Source: Trichobilharzia szidati
Taxonomy: Eukaryota; Platyhelminthes; Trematoda; Strigeidida; Schistosomatidae
NCBI GenBank assembly: GCA_944472155.2
Contig: OX235272.1
Coordinates: 17,902,354 to 17,966,353 of the forward strand
Length of the DNA: 64,000 nt
Direction of reading: 5' to 3'
Shown here: positions 23,053 through 32,654 of the stretch, piece by piece
Position numbering within the stretch: the stretch's first letter is position 1
Layout of the letters: each line of letters begins with the position of its first letter
The notes under the pieces: generated by a model
Told to the model about the DNA's origin: nothing
Seen by the model: only the letters and a program-made list of their open reading frames with translations
Databases searched by the model: none
Translations under genes and position numbers: made by a program

Positions 23053-23726
23053 ATGTGGTTGTGTTCTCTGAACTGGATAGTTAATTTGCGAAGCTTTCAT
23101 CACCCTACTAGGTGACATCTTCAGCGCATACTTCAATTCAATGAAGTGAGCTTTTAGATTTCTCCACGAGTTTATTAATCATCTCTCCTGGTGACCTTGG
23201 ATGTGATTGGTTGTTTTTGTGTGTTTTCACACCTTCTAGGCTACTACTTATATTGGAACTGATTGTTTCTTTGACTTGAACTTTGACTCTTTGTGTGTGA
23301 GATTTCCTTCTTATCGGTTGGTAAATTTTGTCTCTCTCGATGTGTCTATTGATTGAGGATTCACTTGAATACCAGGCTTTTAAAAATTGTTGGTGTTTCC
23401 TCTGTCTAATATTTGAACGTTGGTTGTCCCAGTTGAATTGATTTCCGTGGTTGTCTGTATGAGGCGATATGAGGGACCCTCACACACAAAGGGTCAAAGT
23501 TCAAGTCAAAGAAACAATGAGTGACAATACAAGTAGCCTAGAAGGTGTGAAAACACACAAAAACAACCAATCACGTCCAAGGTCACCAGGAGAGATGATT
23601 AATAAACTCGTGGAGAAATCTGAAAGCTCACTTCAACAAATTGAAGTATGCGCTGAAGATGTCACCTAGTAGGGTGATGAAAGCTTCGCAAATTAACTAT
23701 CCAGCTCAGAGAACACAACCACATCA
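23053..23726. repeat. FB fold-back repeat, copy 2
   Basis: The left arm 23053-23301 and right arm 23479-23726 are almost perfect reverse complements of about 249 bp, with a 177-bp centre. Arm sequence is homologous to copy 1 at 6046-6655, but each copy matches its own partner arm better than it matches the other copy. The two arms have therefore either been homogenised or arose together. No protein is encoded. The central part contains no recognised domain. Confidence 0.8.
23653..23690 (+). ncRNA. Hammerhead-like core in FB copy 2
   Basis: CTGAAGA at 23653-23659, hairpin GTCACCT / AGTA / GGGTGAT, then GAAA and AGCTT followed by CGCA, which can pair with TGCG immediately upstream. Compared with copy 1, three base pairs of the hairpin have both partners changed (T-A to C-G, G-C to A-T, T-A to C-G) and one C-G became T-G. 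Every pair is preserved while the core stays constant, which is the pattern expected for a selected RNA helix. Confidence 0.55.
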
Positions 23727-23764
23727 AAATCATCCACCTGAGCTACAAATCTTCTCTATCATAG

Positions 23765-23965
23765 CTACTTAGAGTGTTTGGTATTTGGAGGCCATTGGTA
23801 TCTCATTCGGTAGTCGAATGATGATAGAAAAAGTAATTTCAATGCTCTTTTTATGGGCATGTTTGGACAAGGTGATCTAATAATATAGAACTGTTGATGG
23901 CTTTAATTACACCTTTATTCAACCACACCGAGGTGGGCATTTCTGAGCATGAAAAATCAAGTTTC
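23765..23965 (+). repeat. Repeat X, copy 1
   Basis: About 200 bp homologous to 43430-43610 (+): TTGGAGGCC, GATGATAGAAA, TTCAATGCT, TGTTTGGAC and TTTCTGAGC..GAAAAAT occur in the same order. Both copies lie beside Penelope-type terminal repeats, so X may be part of that element's untranslated region. Confidence 0.5.
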
Positions 23966-23970
23966 ATTAA

Positions 23971-24162
23971 GGGTAAATTTTATTTTGATAGAGTCTCACA
24001 GTGTTATACAGTAATATTTACTGATGACGTTTCGAGCACAATTTATTGCTCATAATCATATCAAGAACTTGATATGATTATGAGCAATAAATTGTGCTCG
24101 AAACGTCATCAGTAAATATTACTGTATAACACTGTGAGACTCTATCAAAATAAAATTTACCC
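23971..24162. repeat. Perfect 192-bp palindrome of a Penelope terminal repeat
   Basis: Arms 23971-24065 and 24068-24162 are exact reverse complements (95 nt each) around the dinucleotide AA. The arm is the terminal repeat found singly near 29345-29400 and 44525-44590. It contains GAAACGTCATCAG, reminiscent of the 3' half of a hammerhead. The outer flanks differ, so homology ends exactly with the arms. Confidence 0.85.
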
Positions 24163-24479
24163 ATAATGGAATTACACTCTACCACAGTGCCCAAGTTTTA
24201 TTCTTATATCAAAATCCAGTTCCTAGAGCAATACCCAATATAATCGGCTCCCCAAGAGCAACTGAATTGATAAGTAATTCGTCTTTCAATTTTCAGGAGC
24301 ACAACTGGCTGTATAAATAATATAAGACTCAGCTTACTGCCATTAAACGTTCTTTCAATCGTTTTTCTTAACTTTTGGGTTACTTTGATTGGAAACTAGT
24401 AACTAGTTTGATTTGTCTAGTCCTTTGTTTGGTGCAGACTGAATTCTATCAGTCAGTCATTAGTTTTTATTAGATATAA

Positions 24480-25110
24480 CACAGTGAAACAGCATTATTT
24501 ACTGATACTTCAAAATATGTCTTTATGTTGTCGTTGGGGTAATAGAATTTTCCAGATATCTGGGTGGACAGGTGTTGAATCATTCCTATTACATGTATTT
24601 GCAGTTGATTCGATAAACAAAGCTTCTGTTATCAATCTCTCCCTCCAGCCTGTGACATTAGATTCTAAAACTGTCATCTTATCCCATCCTATTGTATGGT
24701 TGTGTGTAATTGCATGTGGTATATAGCTATGAACTATTCTCAATTCCTATTCAACTAATTTTATTTCCTAGTCTGACTCCCTGTTCTACTAGTTGACCTA
24801 TGTATTGACCTAATACAGTAATAACTAATTTTTGTTAATAAGATTACGACAAAGCTTGTTTTTAATTGAGTTTGTGGTTTGAATGCCAGCCACTTTTATT
24901 CCTGCCTTGTTAAGAATTCTGCGTAAGGCTTCCGAGGTTCCTTCCTTGTATGGAATTACTACTGATGATTTAGATTCTTTATTGTTCGTGTCGTCATTAA
25001 TATTATTATTATCACTATTATCATTATATATAGTTTTATCATTCGACTATCAGTAAATAATACTTCACTGTGTGATAACTAATAAACAAACTAATATGGA
25101 ATTACTCTAC
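24480..25110 (-). mobile_element. Penelope-like element, GIY-YIG side fragment
   Basis: The minus-strand frame near 24743-24510 reads THNHTIGWDKMTVLESNVTG, then RERLITEALFIESTANTCNR and STPVHPDIWKILLP. This is the C-terminus of a Penelope protein downstream of its GIY-YIG nuclease. Upstream coding near 24890-24990 matches LRRILNKAGIK in the fuller copy at 44490-45770, with an internal deletion between. An inverted terminal-repeat piece (25045-25110, ending TCTACCACAGTGCCC) closes the copy. Confidence 0.75.
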
Positions 25111-25129
25111 CACAGTGCCCAAGTTACAC

Positions 25130-25515
25130 ATTTTCTATCAGTCAGGTTTGCAGTGTGGTCACCATGCTAGGTAGGTCGCCATCAGACTGCACATTGATTT
25201 CATGATATTAGATGTTTGCAGGCAATCAGCAGGAAGCCATCTAATACTAGTCACTAGTGTCCAATCAAAGTATCCACTACACACTCCTACAGGAGGTCAA
25301 TCGCGAGCTCGAATAGCTTAGTGGTGGTAACGTCTCTAACTAAAAGGCGGCACTGAGTGATGCGGATTCGAATCTTAGAAGGGACATGAGTTCTTTTGAA
25401 GATTGTAGATACGCCTCGCTGAGTGGTGATTGCCAACTAGCACGGAACCTAGGTCAAGCCAGGCTTCCTGCCGATCGCCTCCAACCATCTAATATCATTA
25501 ACTTTTTGGTTATTA
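25130..25515 (+). mobile_element. SINE-3 (tRNA-like repeat)
   Basis: Plus-strand head near 25312: GAGCTCGAATAGCTTAGTGG (A-box region) and GCGGATTCGAATCTTAG (B-box region), then a body with TGGTGATTGCCAACTAGCACG and TTCCTGCCGATCGCCTCC. The same unit is at 6830-6992 (-) and 42590-42730 (+). The 5' part (25130-25300) overlaps a second segment shared with 7060-7170. Confidence 0.6.
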
Positions 25516-25652
25516 TTATTATATTTAATACATCACCTTTGAATTGCAGTTGTACATGCATAGAGACTTTCTGTTATCAGATACAGAAAAATTATTTTTT
25601 CTACTCTCTTAACCATGCATTCGTGAAAATCCCCCCAAGCACATGGTCTACT

Positions 25653-26755
25653 GAAAAAAGACTATACCATCCTGAGAAGGATGTTGAAGGTAGTTAGTAG
25701 GACTAGTGGTGTAAAACTCAGTCAGCTTGTCACTACATTAGTTGAAAGGCATCTGAATACATGCGAAAAATGGTCTAAAACCATACTCTCCGACCCCCAA
25801 CACCCCCTCTATTCCCAACTCTCGCCTTGTATCTCATCAAGTAGAACCAGAAATCAGTATAAAATAATCTATGCTCGTACAACCAAGTACAGGAACTCAA
25901 CGATACCATACTTGGCCCGTGTTCTAAGCGACAGAGACAATGTTAAGCGCGAAACCTATGACTTGCTTTGTTGTTAATAACATAATTTTAGGCTCTTTTA
26001 TTTCTCTCTTATTTTGTATTCTATAGTGAACTCCTTCTTAAACATACTTAGCTACCTAAATTATTAACATTGGCTTACTTTTTTGTACTTTACTCTATTC
26101 CTTCTATTGTGTATCCACTGGTTCCGACTATATTAGCACTATGAGTATTACAAAATTGTCCTGTCATTAACCATCATGTAATTACTAGTTTTTGTGGTTG
26201 TTGTTTTTGTTGTTGTTTTTTTCGGCAATATTAACTGACAATCTTGGTTGTGAACGCCATAGTCAACACCTTAAAAAATTTTGTATTATGCAGGATTACT
26301 CACACTACCACTACAAACACTGCATTAGACCTGACAATAAAAAACAAAACAACAACCCTGAAATGTTATTTTATGATTGTTTAGAGTTGTTTCAACCTAA
26401 TTAACTGATCATCTTGGCGATAAACATTCTTAAATATCATTTCATAACTTCTTGTATGACTATAGCTTTACTGTCACCATGCATAATCATATCATAGCTT
26501 CCACTACCCAATACTGAGTTATTATTATATGCTGTTTATTTTCCTTTCTACTTCTTGGTATTTTTCGCATTTTTTAAAAATTATTTTGTGTTTTTCCTGT
26601 TTTTTTTGCTGTTGGTGCCTTTATATTTACTTTTTTTTAAATACTCCTTTTAATTGTTTGATAAAATTAGATGCAAATATTGTAGATATGTGCTGAAAAT
26701 TCCACACTGTACCACTAGTACTGTTTCTGGAATAAAGCAAATTATTATTATTATT
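25653..26755 (+). mobile_element. CR1-A LINE, 5'-truncated
   Basis: Begins abruptly at KKDYTILRRMLKVVSRTSG-like sequence (here with a shifted first codon). One open frame, 25681-25977 (98 aa), holds the C-terminal domain ending RDNVKRETYDLLCC. A 3' UTR and the GGAATAAAGCAAATT plus ATT terminus follow. From 25869 on it is nearly identical to 1-895, differing mainly by small indels, so the family was active recently. Confidence 0.88.
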
Positions 26756-26759
26756 CATT

Positions 26760-27870
26760 TCTGTAGTTTCAATGAATGCATACTTACTACTCTGCCTTGC
26801 ATACCACTTTCTTCTTCTTCCACTCTCCATATCTCTTTCCCTTTCCCTTTCTCATCTATCATATCACAATTTAATAATAATAATAGTAATAATAATAGCG
26901 ATTGGACGATAGAATGAGAACAAAAAGAAATTATATATTATTCATGAAAATTGCTATAATTATAAAAGGTCAATTTGAAACCGTTTCATTGTTAATTAAT
27001 CCATTTTTTTAGCGAAATAATAATTTGGAATGTGTATGACTACCAAAAATAAAACGTCTCAAATAGAGTCTTATTACGATCAGTAATAATAATATATTAT
27101 TATTATTGCTATTATTGAACCCTGACGGACACACAAAAGTGAATGGCTAAAACTAAGTCACAGTTTGCTCCGTCATTAATTCTTCTTCCTTTTTATTATT
27201 CTCTTGTTACGTGAATTTTAATTGTCGCCTGCTCAGGTCACTTCATATATATATATATATAGCACTGAATGACTGGTTATGGAAATAATAAAGAGACAAT
27301 TATTTTTGACCTTATTTCCAGATATTTAATAGACCAATTCTCACAGGAATTAGTCTATAAATTTATTTATTTATGCCACTGGTAATCGTATTAATAATGA
27401 TAATAATAGTAGTAATAATGTTAGTAACTGGTTACTGCTGTAAATTATTTATATTTTGACTAGATAGGCTGAGTTGCCTTCAGTTCATGTGACCTCTCAA
27501 GTGTGGTCTTGTCGACGTCAACAAATGTAAGCTACTTGCTACTTACTTACAATCTCATTGGAAAGAACTGAAAACTCAAATTTTTTCATCTCTGTCCGTA
27601 TTATTTTGTAGGGCGATTTCATGAAAATTTATTTGGCTTTCTTAGATATATTCTTTAAATAAGGAGTTACTGTTCTGAACCGAACTGAACTGAATAAAGA
27701 AATTTCAGACTTATCTTGTCATTCACTAATAAATATTGTGTTTAGATATATTGAGTTATGTAGTGTCAGTGGTTCATTGGCAGAACACTCGCCAGCCGCG
27801 AACGTCGTCTGGTGTTTGATCACAAGCCGACTCACTCCTAAGCCTCACTTAGACTGTGATTATTCCGATG
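26760..27870. other. No gene seen; AT-rich with microsatellites
   Basis: Contains AAT runs (near 26871-26896), ATT runs (27092-27113) and an AT dinucleotide run (27246-27262). A weak tRNA-like segment at 27766-27835 (GTGGTTCATTGGCAGAACAC) may be an old SINE head. No coding evidence. Confidence 0.4.
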
Positions 27871-27872
27871 AA

Positions 27873-29235
27873 GAAGGGGTTCCTAGTGGAACAAAGGGCT
27901 TCAACTACACGTCTCCACTTGCTTCTGTCTTCTCCTGTACTTTTCACCTGCATCCATGTTAGTCCATACTGTTTCAACTCCTCTTCACACGATCTCCTCC
28001 ATGTCACCCTTCGACGTCACACTCGCCGCTTCCCTTTCGGGTTCCACTCGAGCGTTGGCCTGACGCGCGATGTCACCCAGCGAGTGGCCTCCTCAGCGAG
28101 TGAGTGTCCAATCCATCTCCACTTTCTCCTGCATATTTGTTGGGCGATTGGTTCTTGTTTTGTTTCTTCCCATAGTTTCTTGTTGGTGATTCTTTCCGGC
28201 CATCTGATCTTCAGTATAGAATGAAGACAGCTGTTGATAAAGGTCTGCAACATGCTGTTGGAAATATTCTTTGTGACCCACTGGCCAAGTTTCTGATCCA
28301 TCCATATTGAAGAAGTGACTTGACGTTCGTATTGAAAATTCAAATTTTGTTGTTGATGTTGAGTGAGTGACGATGATTTCCAGATTATTTCCAGGTTGAT
28401 GAATGTGTTTCTCGCCTTCCTGATTCTCGCTCGATTTGACATCCTCGTCCGTTCCACCTGCCTGTAGTTGAGACAATGCTACCTAGATAAGTGAGTGAAT
28501 GAAGTAACCTCTTTCAAATCCCTCCTGTTGGTGGTGATTGGCGCTGGATGTTGCCGCTGCTGATGTTGTTGTTTGTTGGTTATTTTCATAACCTCCGTCT
28601 TGTCTATGTTCACCTGGAGTCCTGTCTTCTCTGGGTGCTTCTTCGACCAGTTTTTCGGTTTTCGCTTGTAAGTCTTCGATTTTGTGTGACATCAAACATA
28701 AATCATCCACGGCCGAAATCCAGGTCTTCTAGGTTCTTCACGTCGGTCCAGGATATCCCTGTCTTCTCGTTTCCCACTGTGTGACGCATAATGCAGTCTG
28801 GTCCACCATAATTAGGAATATCATTGTTGATAATAGGCTAGCACCCTTGTCTAACTCCTGTGTTTACTCGAAACGCCTCACTGAGTTTTCCGTTGTGGAT
28901 GACTTGACATATGCCGTTGTCGTACAGCTGTTGAATAAGGTTGATGAATATTTGGGATACGCCGTAGTACTCGAGTATTTTCCAAATTACTTCGCGATCA
29001 ACGCTGTCGAAGGCCTTCTCAAATTTTATAAAGTTGAGATAGAGATTTGATTGCCATTACATGCTTTGTTCTGTGATGATGATTCGTAGAGTTGCAATTT
29101 GGTCAGAACATGATTTGCCTTTCCTGAATCCAGCTTGTTCTGGTCGGAGTTCTGTATCCAGTGCGTCCCTGATTCTCTCCAGGATGATGCGACTCAGGAT
29201 TTTACTTGACGTTGACAGGAGCATGATTCCTCGCT
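27873..29235 (-). mobile_element. RTE-2 LINE, longest copy of this subfamily
   Basis: Minus strand runs from RGIMLLSTSSKILSRIILER (near 29225, reverse transcriptase fingers) through LRPEQAGFRKGKSCSDQI, FEKAFDSVDREVIWKILEYY (motif A region) and LIQQLYDNGICQVIHNGKL. It reaches the C-terminal RITNKKLWEETKQEPIAQQI and WNPKGKRRV near 28030. Frameshifts and a damaged YADD region (LEDLDFGRG near 28710) make it inactive. Unlike the others, the 3' end (27873) is not preceded by an ATT run. Confidence 0.85.
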
Positions 29236-29334
29236 AAAACATTAATTAAAAAACAACATAAAACAGGTACAAATGAAATGACGAAACTCCTATAATAGAT
29301 ATTTCGGAAAAGAATAACAAGGGGGAGATAAAAA

Positions 29335-29490
29335 ATATATAACACAACTTTTGAATAAACTGGTCGTGGTTATGAGCAATAAGGTGTGCTTGAAACGTCA
29401 TACAGCTCCTAATACTTTATCAATCACTGTGTCATATAACAAATAAACTTATCTAGTATAGAGATTTGTTCTACCACAGTGCCGAGATTC
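29335..29490 (+). repeat. Penelope terminal-repeat fragment
   Basis: Plus-strand copy of the segment GGTTATGAGCAATAAGGTGT, CTTGAAACGTCAT and, at its end, TCTACCACAGTGCC. Compare 24068-24180 and 25080-25110. It precedes an unrelated-looking stretch up to the Penelope ORF at 29777. Confidence 0.55.
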
Positions 29491-29776
29491 TACTCTCAAA
29501 AAATCTGATGTTAAATGAATCCATTTACTGAAGACCACTTTATAGCACAAACTATTCTAACAAAACTGGACAGCATTCCCTATCAGTGTACCTGAACGGT
29601 AGACTGAATGCCATACCTGTGAGCATACAGTCGATAAAATAAACGGATGAACATAATTTAAAGTTAACTGACATATTACTCAACCTTTCCACCACCCCAC
29701 TCTAACCCACCTTCTAATTTCACAAAATAACTGAATAGAATAAATTGGAAGATGGTTAGTAAATATTCTCAAACCA

Positions 29777-31125
29777 TTGCATGAGAAGATACTGAAATAT
29801 AACGTCAAAGATGTATTTCAATTCGTAGACAAAACAAAAGATATCAATATCAAGGACAAAACCATGAAATCTCTGAACATAACATCGTTATTCACAAATA
29901 TAACTCTAATAGAAACAGTTAATTATATATGTGAACAAGTGGACAAGCAGTCGATAAACATTGGAATCCATATTGAAATCCTAAAAGAAATAATATTAAG
30001 ATGTACCAAGAATGTAAACTTCAAATTTGACGGCGCGCTTTACAGGCAAGTGGACGGGGTGACGGTGGGCTCCCCATTGTGTCCCATTCTGGCTGATTTC
30101 TTTCTTAGTAAGCTAGAAAATGAACCTCTGAACAACCTTATCAGTAAGCTCTCATTTTATTGCCGGTATATACATGACACCTTCATTCTTTGTGATAATG
30201 ATTCGGATAGGAGTACAATAATTACTGAATTCAATGAAGTACATTCTGCTATGAAATTCACATGCGAAGAGGAATCCCAAGAGAGAATTGCCTTCCTGGA
30301 TGTCCTACTTACAAGAAAACCAGATGATAGCATAAAAATAAATTTGCATCGAAAAAGCACTTGGACAGGACAATATACACATTTTCACAGCTTCGTTCCC
30401 ATCAAGTACAAAGAAAAATAAAGTGAAGACCCTCAGCCACAGAGTTAGCATTGTATGCTCAGAGGAAGTAATTGAAGATGAATTAAGCATTGCATATGAT
30501 ACTTTGATCGAAAATGGTTATCCTGACAAATTTATCAAGAAACACTTGACAAAGAAATCGCAAAAAGACAACTCACTATCTGTAAACAATAAGCCTTCAT
30601 ATACGACTACAATTCATGGGCGATATACCAAATGAGATAATTACGAGGAAATTAAGAAAATCAGTTCAAAGAACTTTTAATGCTGGCGAACTACACGTAT
30701 TATTCTTTACAAAACCGATAGTGCTACCTCGACTGAAAGATGAAGTACCTAGACTAGTTAGCCACTTCAAATTGTATCTACCGATTCAACCGCGATTGTG
30801 GTGGAGCGAGTTATATTAGCCGTTGCTCTAGGAACTTGATTTTCTGTGCTCGAAAACATCTCCCACTACGGCTAAGTAAAGGTGTAGTGAAAACCATTCA
30901 CAGTTCGATATTGAACGGTCTGGTGCAAACCGGTCACAAAGCCAGCCAGCCAGCGTTGAAGAATCCTTCACTATAATATACTGGGTGCCTAACAAATTAC
31001 CAAAATCATCTAAGAACCGCATGCTCCAAACAGCAAAGGCTATTGCAGTTCGCCCCAAACAACCAGTGCTCTGTGTTCAAAAGAAGCAAGTTCAGCCCCT
31101 ACTACTACCCTGGCCCTCAGTAGAA
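29777..31125 (+). pseudogene. Penelope reverse transcriptase plus GIY-YIG nuclease, broken
   Basis: The first open segment (214 aa, 29777-30421) shows SLFTNITLIETVNYI (motif A; residues ~34-48), DGVTVGSPLCPILADFFLS (motif B; ~92-110), CRYIHDTFIL (motif C; ~128-137) and ERIAFLDVLLTRKPDDSI (~168-185). In motif C the usual YxDD has His for the first Asp, which should kill catalysis. A stop after KYKEK is followed by the next frames: 30423-30635 (EELSIAYDTLIENGYPDKF-like) and a GIY-YIG start, CGGASYISRCSRNLI, at about 30798, then HLPLRLSKGVVKTIHSSIL. Penelope proteins use this nuclease for insertion. Several frameshifts are present. Confidence 0.8.
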
Positions 31126-31304
31126 ACTATAAACTCATGAATTTGTACTATTATCTTTCATAATTCTTCTGACATTCAGCTTATTTTATGTTGATGCTAC
31201 TGAACTGTAATCTATCAATAGTATTGATTTGTTGTTATTTAAACAACATTAATGTCGTTCACAAGACTAATTCATTCATTCATTATGATGTATATATAAT
31301 TGTA

Positions 31305-31348
31305 GAACCTGATGATGATGAATTTATCGAAAAGTGTACTCTTTGTTC
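31305..31348 (+). ncRNA. Hammerhead-like motif in Penelope terminal repeat
   Basis: GAAC, CTGATGA, a short weak stem II, GAAA, AGTGTACTCTTT, GTTC. GAAC and GTTC can pair as stem I, and the near-palindrome AAGTGTACTCTT can form a short stem III or a dimer contact. The counterpart on the minus strand at 63687-63728 has a perfect AAGAGTACTCTT palindrome. Penelope elements are known to carry minimal type I hammerheads in their terminal repeats. Stem II here is only about three pairs. Confidence 0.45.
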
Positions 31349-31805
31349 CGTGTCCATTCTTTTGAGAAATGAATTTCTAATCTGTTCGTCATTAACATTT
31401 ATCAGATTATTATCTACTAAATTAGTTAATATGAATGGGAAATGTTAATAATATCAATGACTCACCGTTAAAATGGACAGATTTTAAAATATCTTTTTTC
31501 TTTCCTGACCTGAAGAATATGGACTTAGAAAGCAGGTCGTGTGATTGACTACAATTTAACAACTAGAATAAAGCCCAACAGATGGGTTTATACGGGTTGT
31601 ATTCACCCAGCTCAGCTTTCCAAAAAAATGCCAAAAGCTGACTGCTATTAATTTTATTAAAATATGAGATTTATCAATGCCTACAGTCTTCGTGTTTCAG
31701 TTATCTTAATAATTTCAACGGAGAAAAATAGGCAAATTGTCTAGTTCGATAATGGAACGTTTGGAAGCTGAATTTTACCATCTGAATTAAAGATTGTTAT
31801 TTTCT

Positions 31806-32345
31806 ATAGTTTGGTTTGTAAGGGTTAGTTATGTTTTTACGAGTTGATCACGGATTGATATCAGTCAGAGAACCACTGAAAGCCAGGGACAGCTACTGTT
31901 TCACCCCAGTTAGGGAATCAACCCGTGATCAACTCGTAAAAACATAACTAACCCTTGCAAACCAAACTATAAAAAAATTAATCTGATGCTCGCTAGTGAC
32001 TTGCTACAGGATGGAGTTTCCTGGAGTTCTAGGGAGAAGTCGTGACCAGTGAGGTCCAATTAGATTTCACATGTGTGGATGGATGTCTCACCAACGACAA
32101 TGGTTTGGGTCGCGATAAAATCACGAATTGGTAGAAGTTAGAATTCATGAGCCATTGAATGGTATACGAGCTTGCATTGCAACCGGAAGGTCCTGGGTTT
32201 GAATCCTGGTGTGTGCGTACCGCCGATGATTCCCAAACTAGGATGAAACAGCAGCTGTGCAGTACTCCAGTACTGGTTTTCAATGGTTCTCTAACTGATA
32301 TCAATCCGTGATCAACTCGTAAAGATTGTTATGTTAATTCGTATC
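31806..32345. repeat. S2 subfamily B head-to-head inverted pair
   Basis: The left minus-strand piece (31806-31920) is truncated. The right plus-strand unit runs from about 31971 through body, tRNA-like head (GGTCCTGGGTTTGAATCC near 32190), GTACCGCCGATGATTCCC and GAAACAGCAGCTGTGCAGTAC to CCGTGATCAACTCGT at 32310-32330. The first 48 bp, 31806-31853, are an inverted copy of 31923-31970 (one mismatch seen). The outer ends of both units are the 3' ends. Confidence 0.7.
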
Positions 32346-32439
32346 ATTCTAAGTATTTACCTATTAATAAAACAGTTTAACATACCACAGTATATAATAG
32401 TGGTGTAGGATAGATGTATCACCCTGCAGTATTACTGAC

Positions 32440-32650
32440 ACTTCATTCTTTCGTTTTCCCAATTAGAACATGGGGCTTCAAGTTCTGAAGTGTCAGTGAC
32501 GCGGATGCTGTTGTTTTTTACGGGATAGAATAGCTAGGTTGACGCTCAATCTTCCATCTTTTCTGGGCTTACTACCGTCTATTAGACTAAGTGATTAGTT
32601 TAGAAGCACATCAGCAAGAAGTTGAACTCGAGTATTCTACCATCGGGCCA
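32440..32650 (+). repeat. Unnamed repeat shared with 21180-21350
   Basis: See 21180. It directly precedes the LINE-D copy and may mark a boundary or an independent old SINE. Confidence 0.35.
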
Positions 32651-32654
32651 CCTA

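Larger units (their letters stand above)
29775..31395 (+). mobile_element. Penelope-like element, best-preserved copy
   Basis: Reverse transcriptase (29777-30421), linker (30423-30820), GIY-YIG nuclease region (about 30795-31125), then a 3' terminal repeat to about 31395 carrying a hammerhead-like motif. The 5' part of the protein is missing. The same terminal region, on the minus strand, closes the window at 63645-64000. Confidence 0.85.

Noticed and set aside
24068..24162. Complete hammerhead in the palindromic Penelope terminal repeat
   Set aside because: GAAAC and a GUC-like triplet are present, but the upstream box reads ATTATGA instead of CUGANGA, and the stem II pairing would have to reuse core bases.
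29777..30421. Telomerase-like or host reverse transcriptase
   Set aside because: Motif spacing, DGV.GSPL.P..AD and the downstream GIY-YIG start identify a Penelope-like element.
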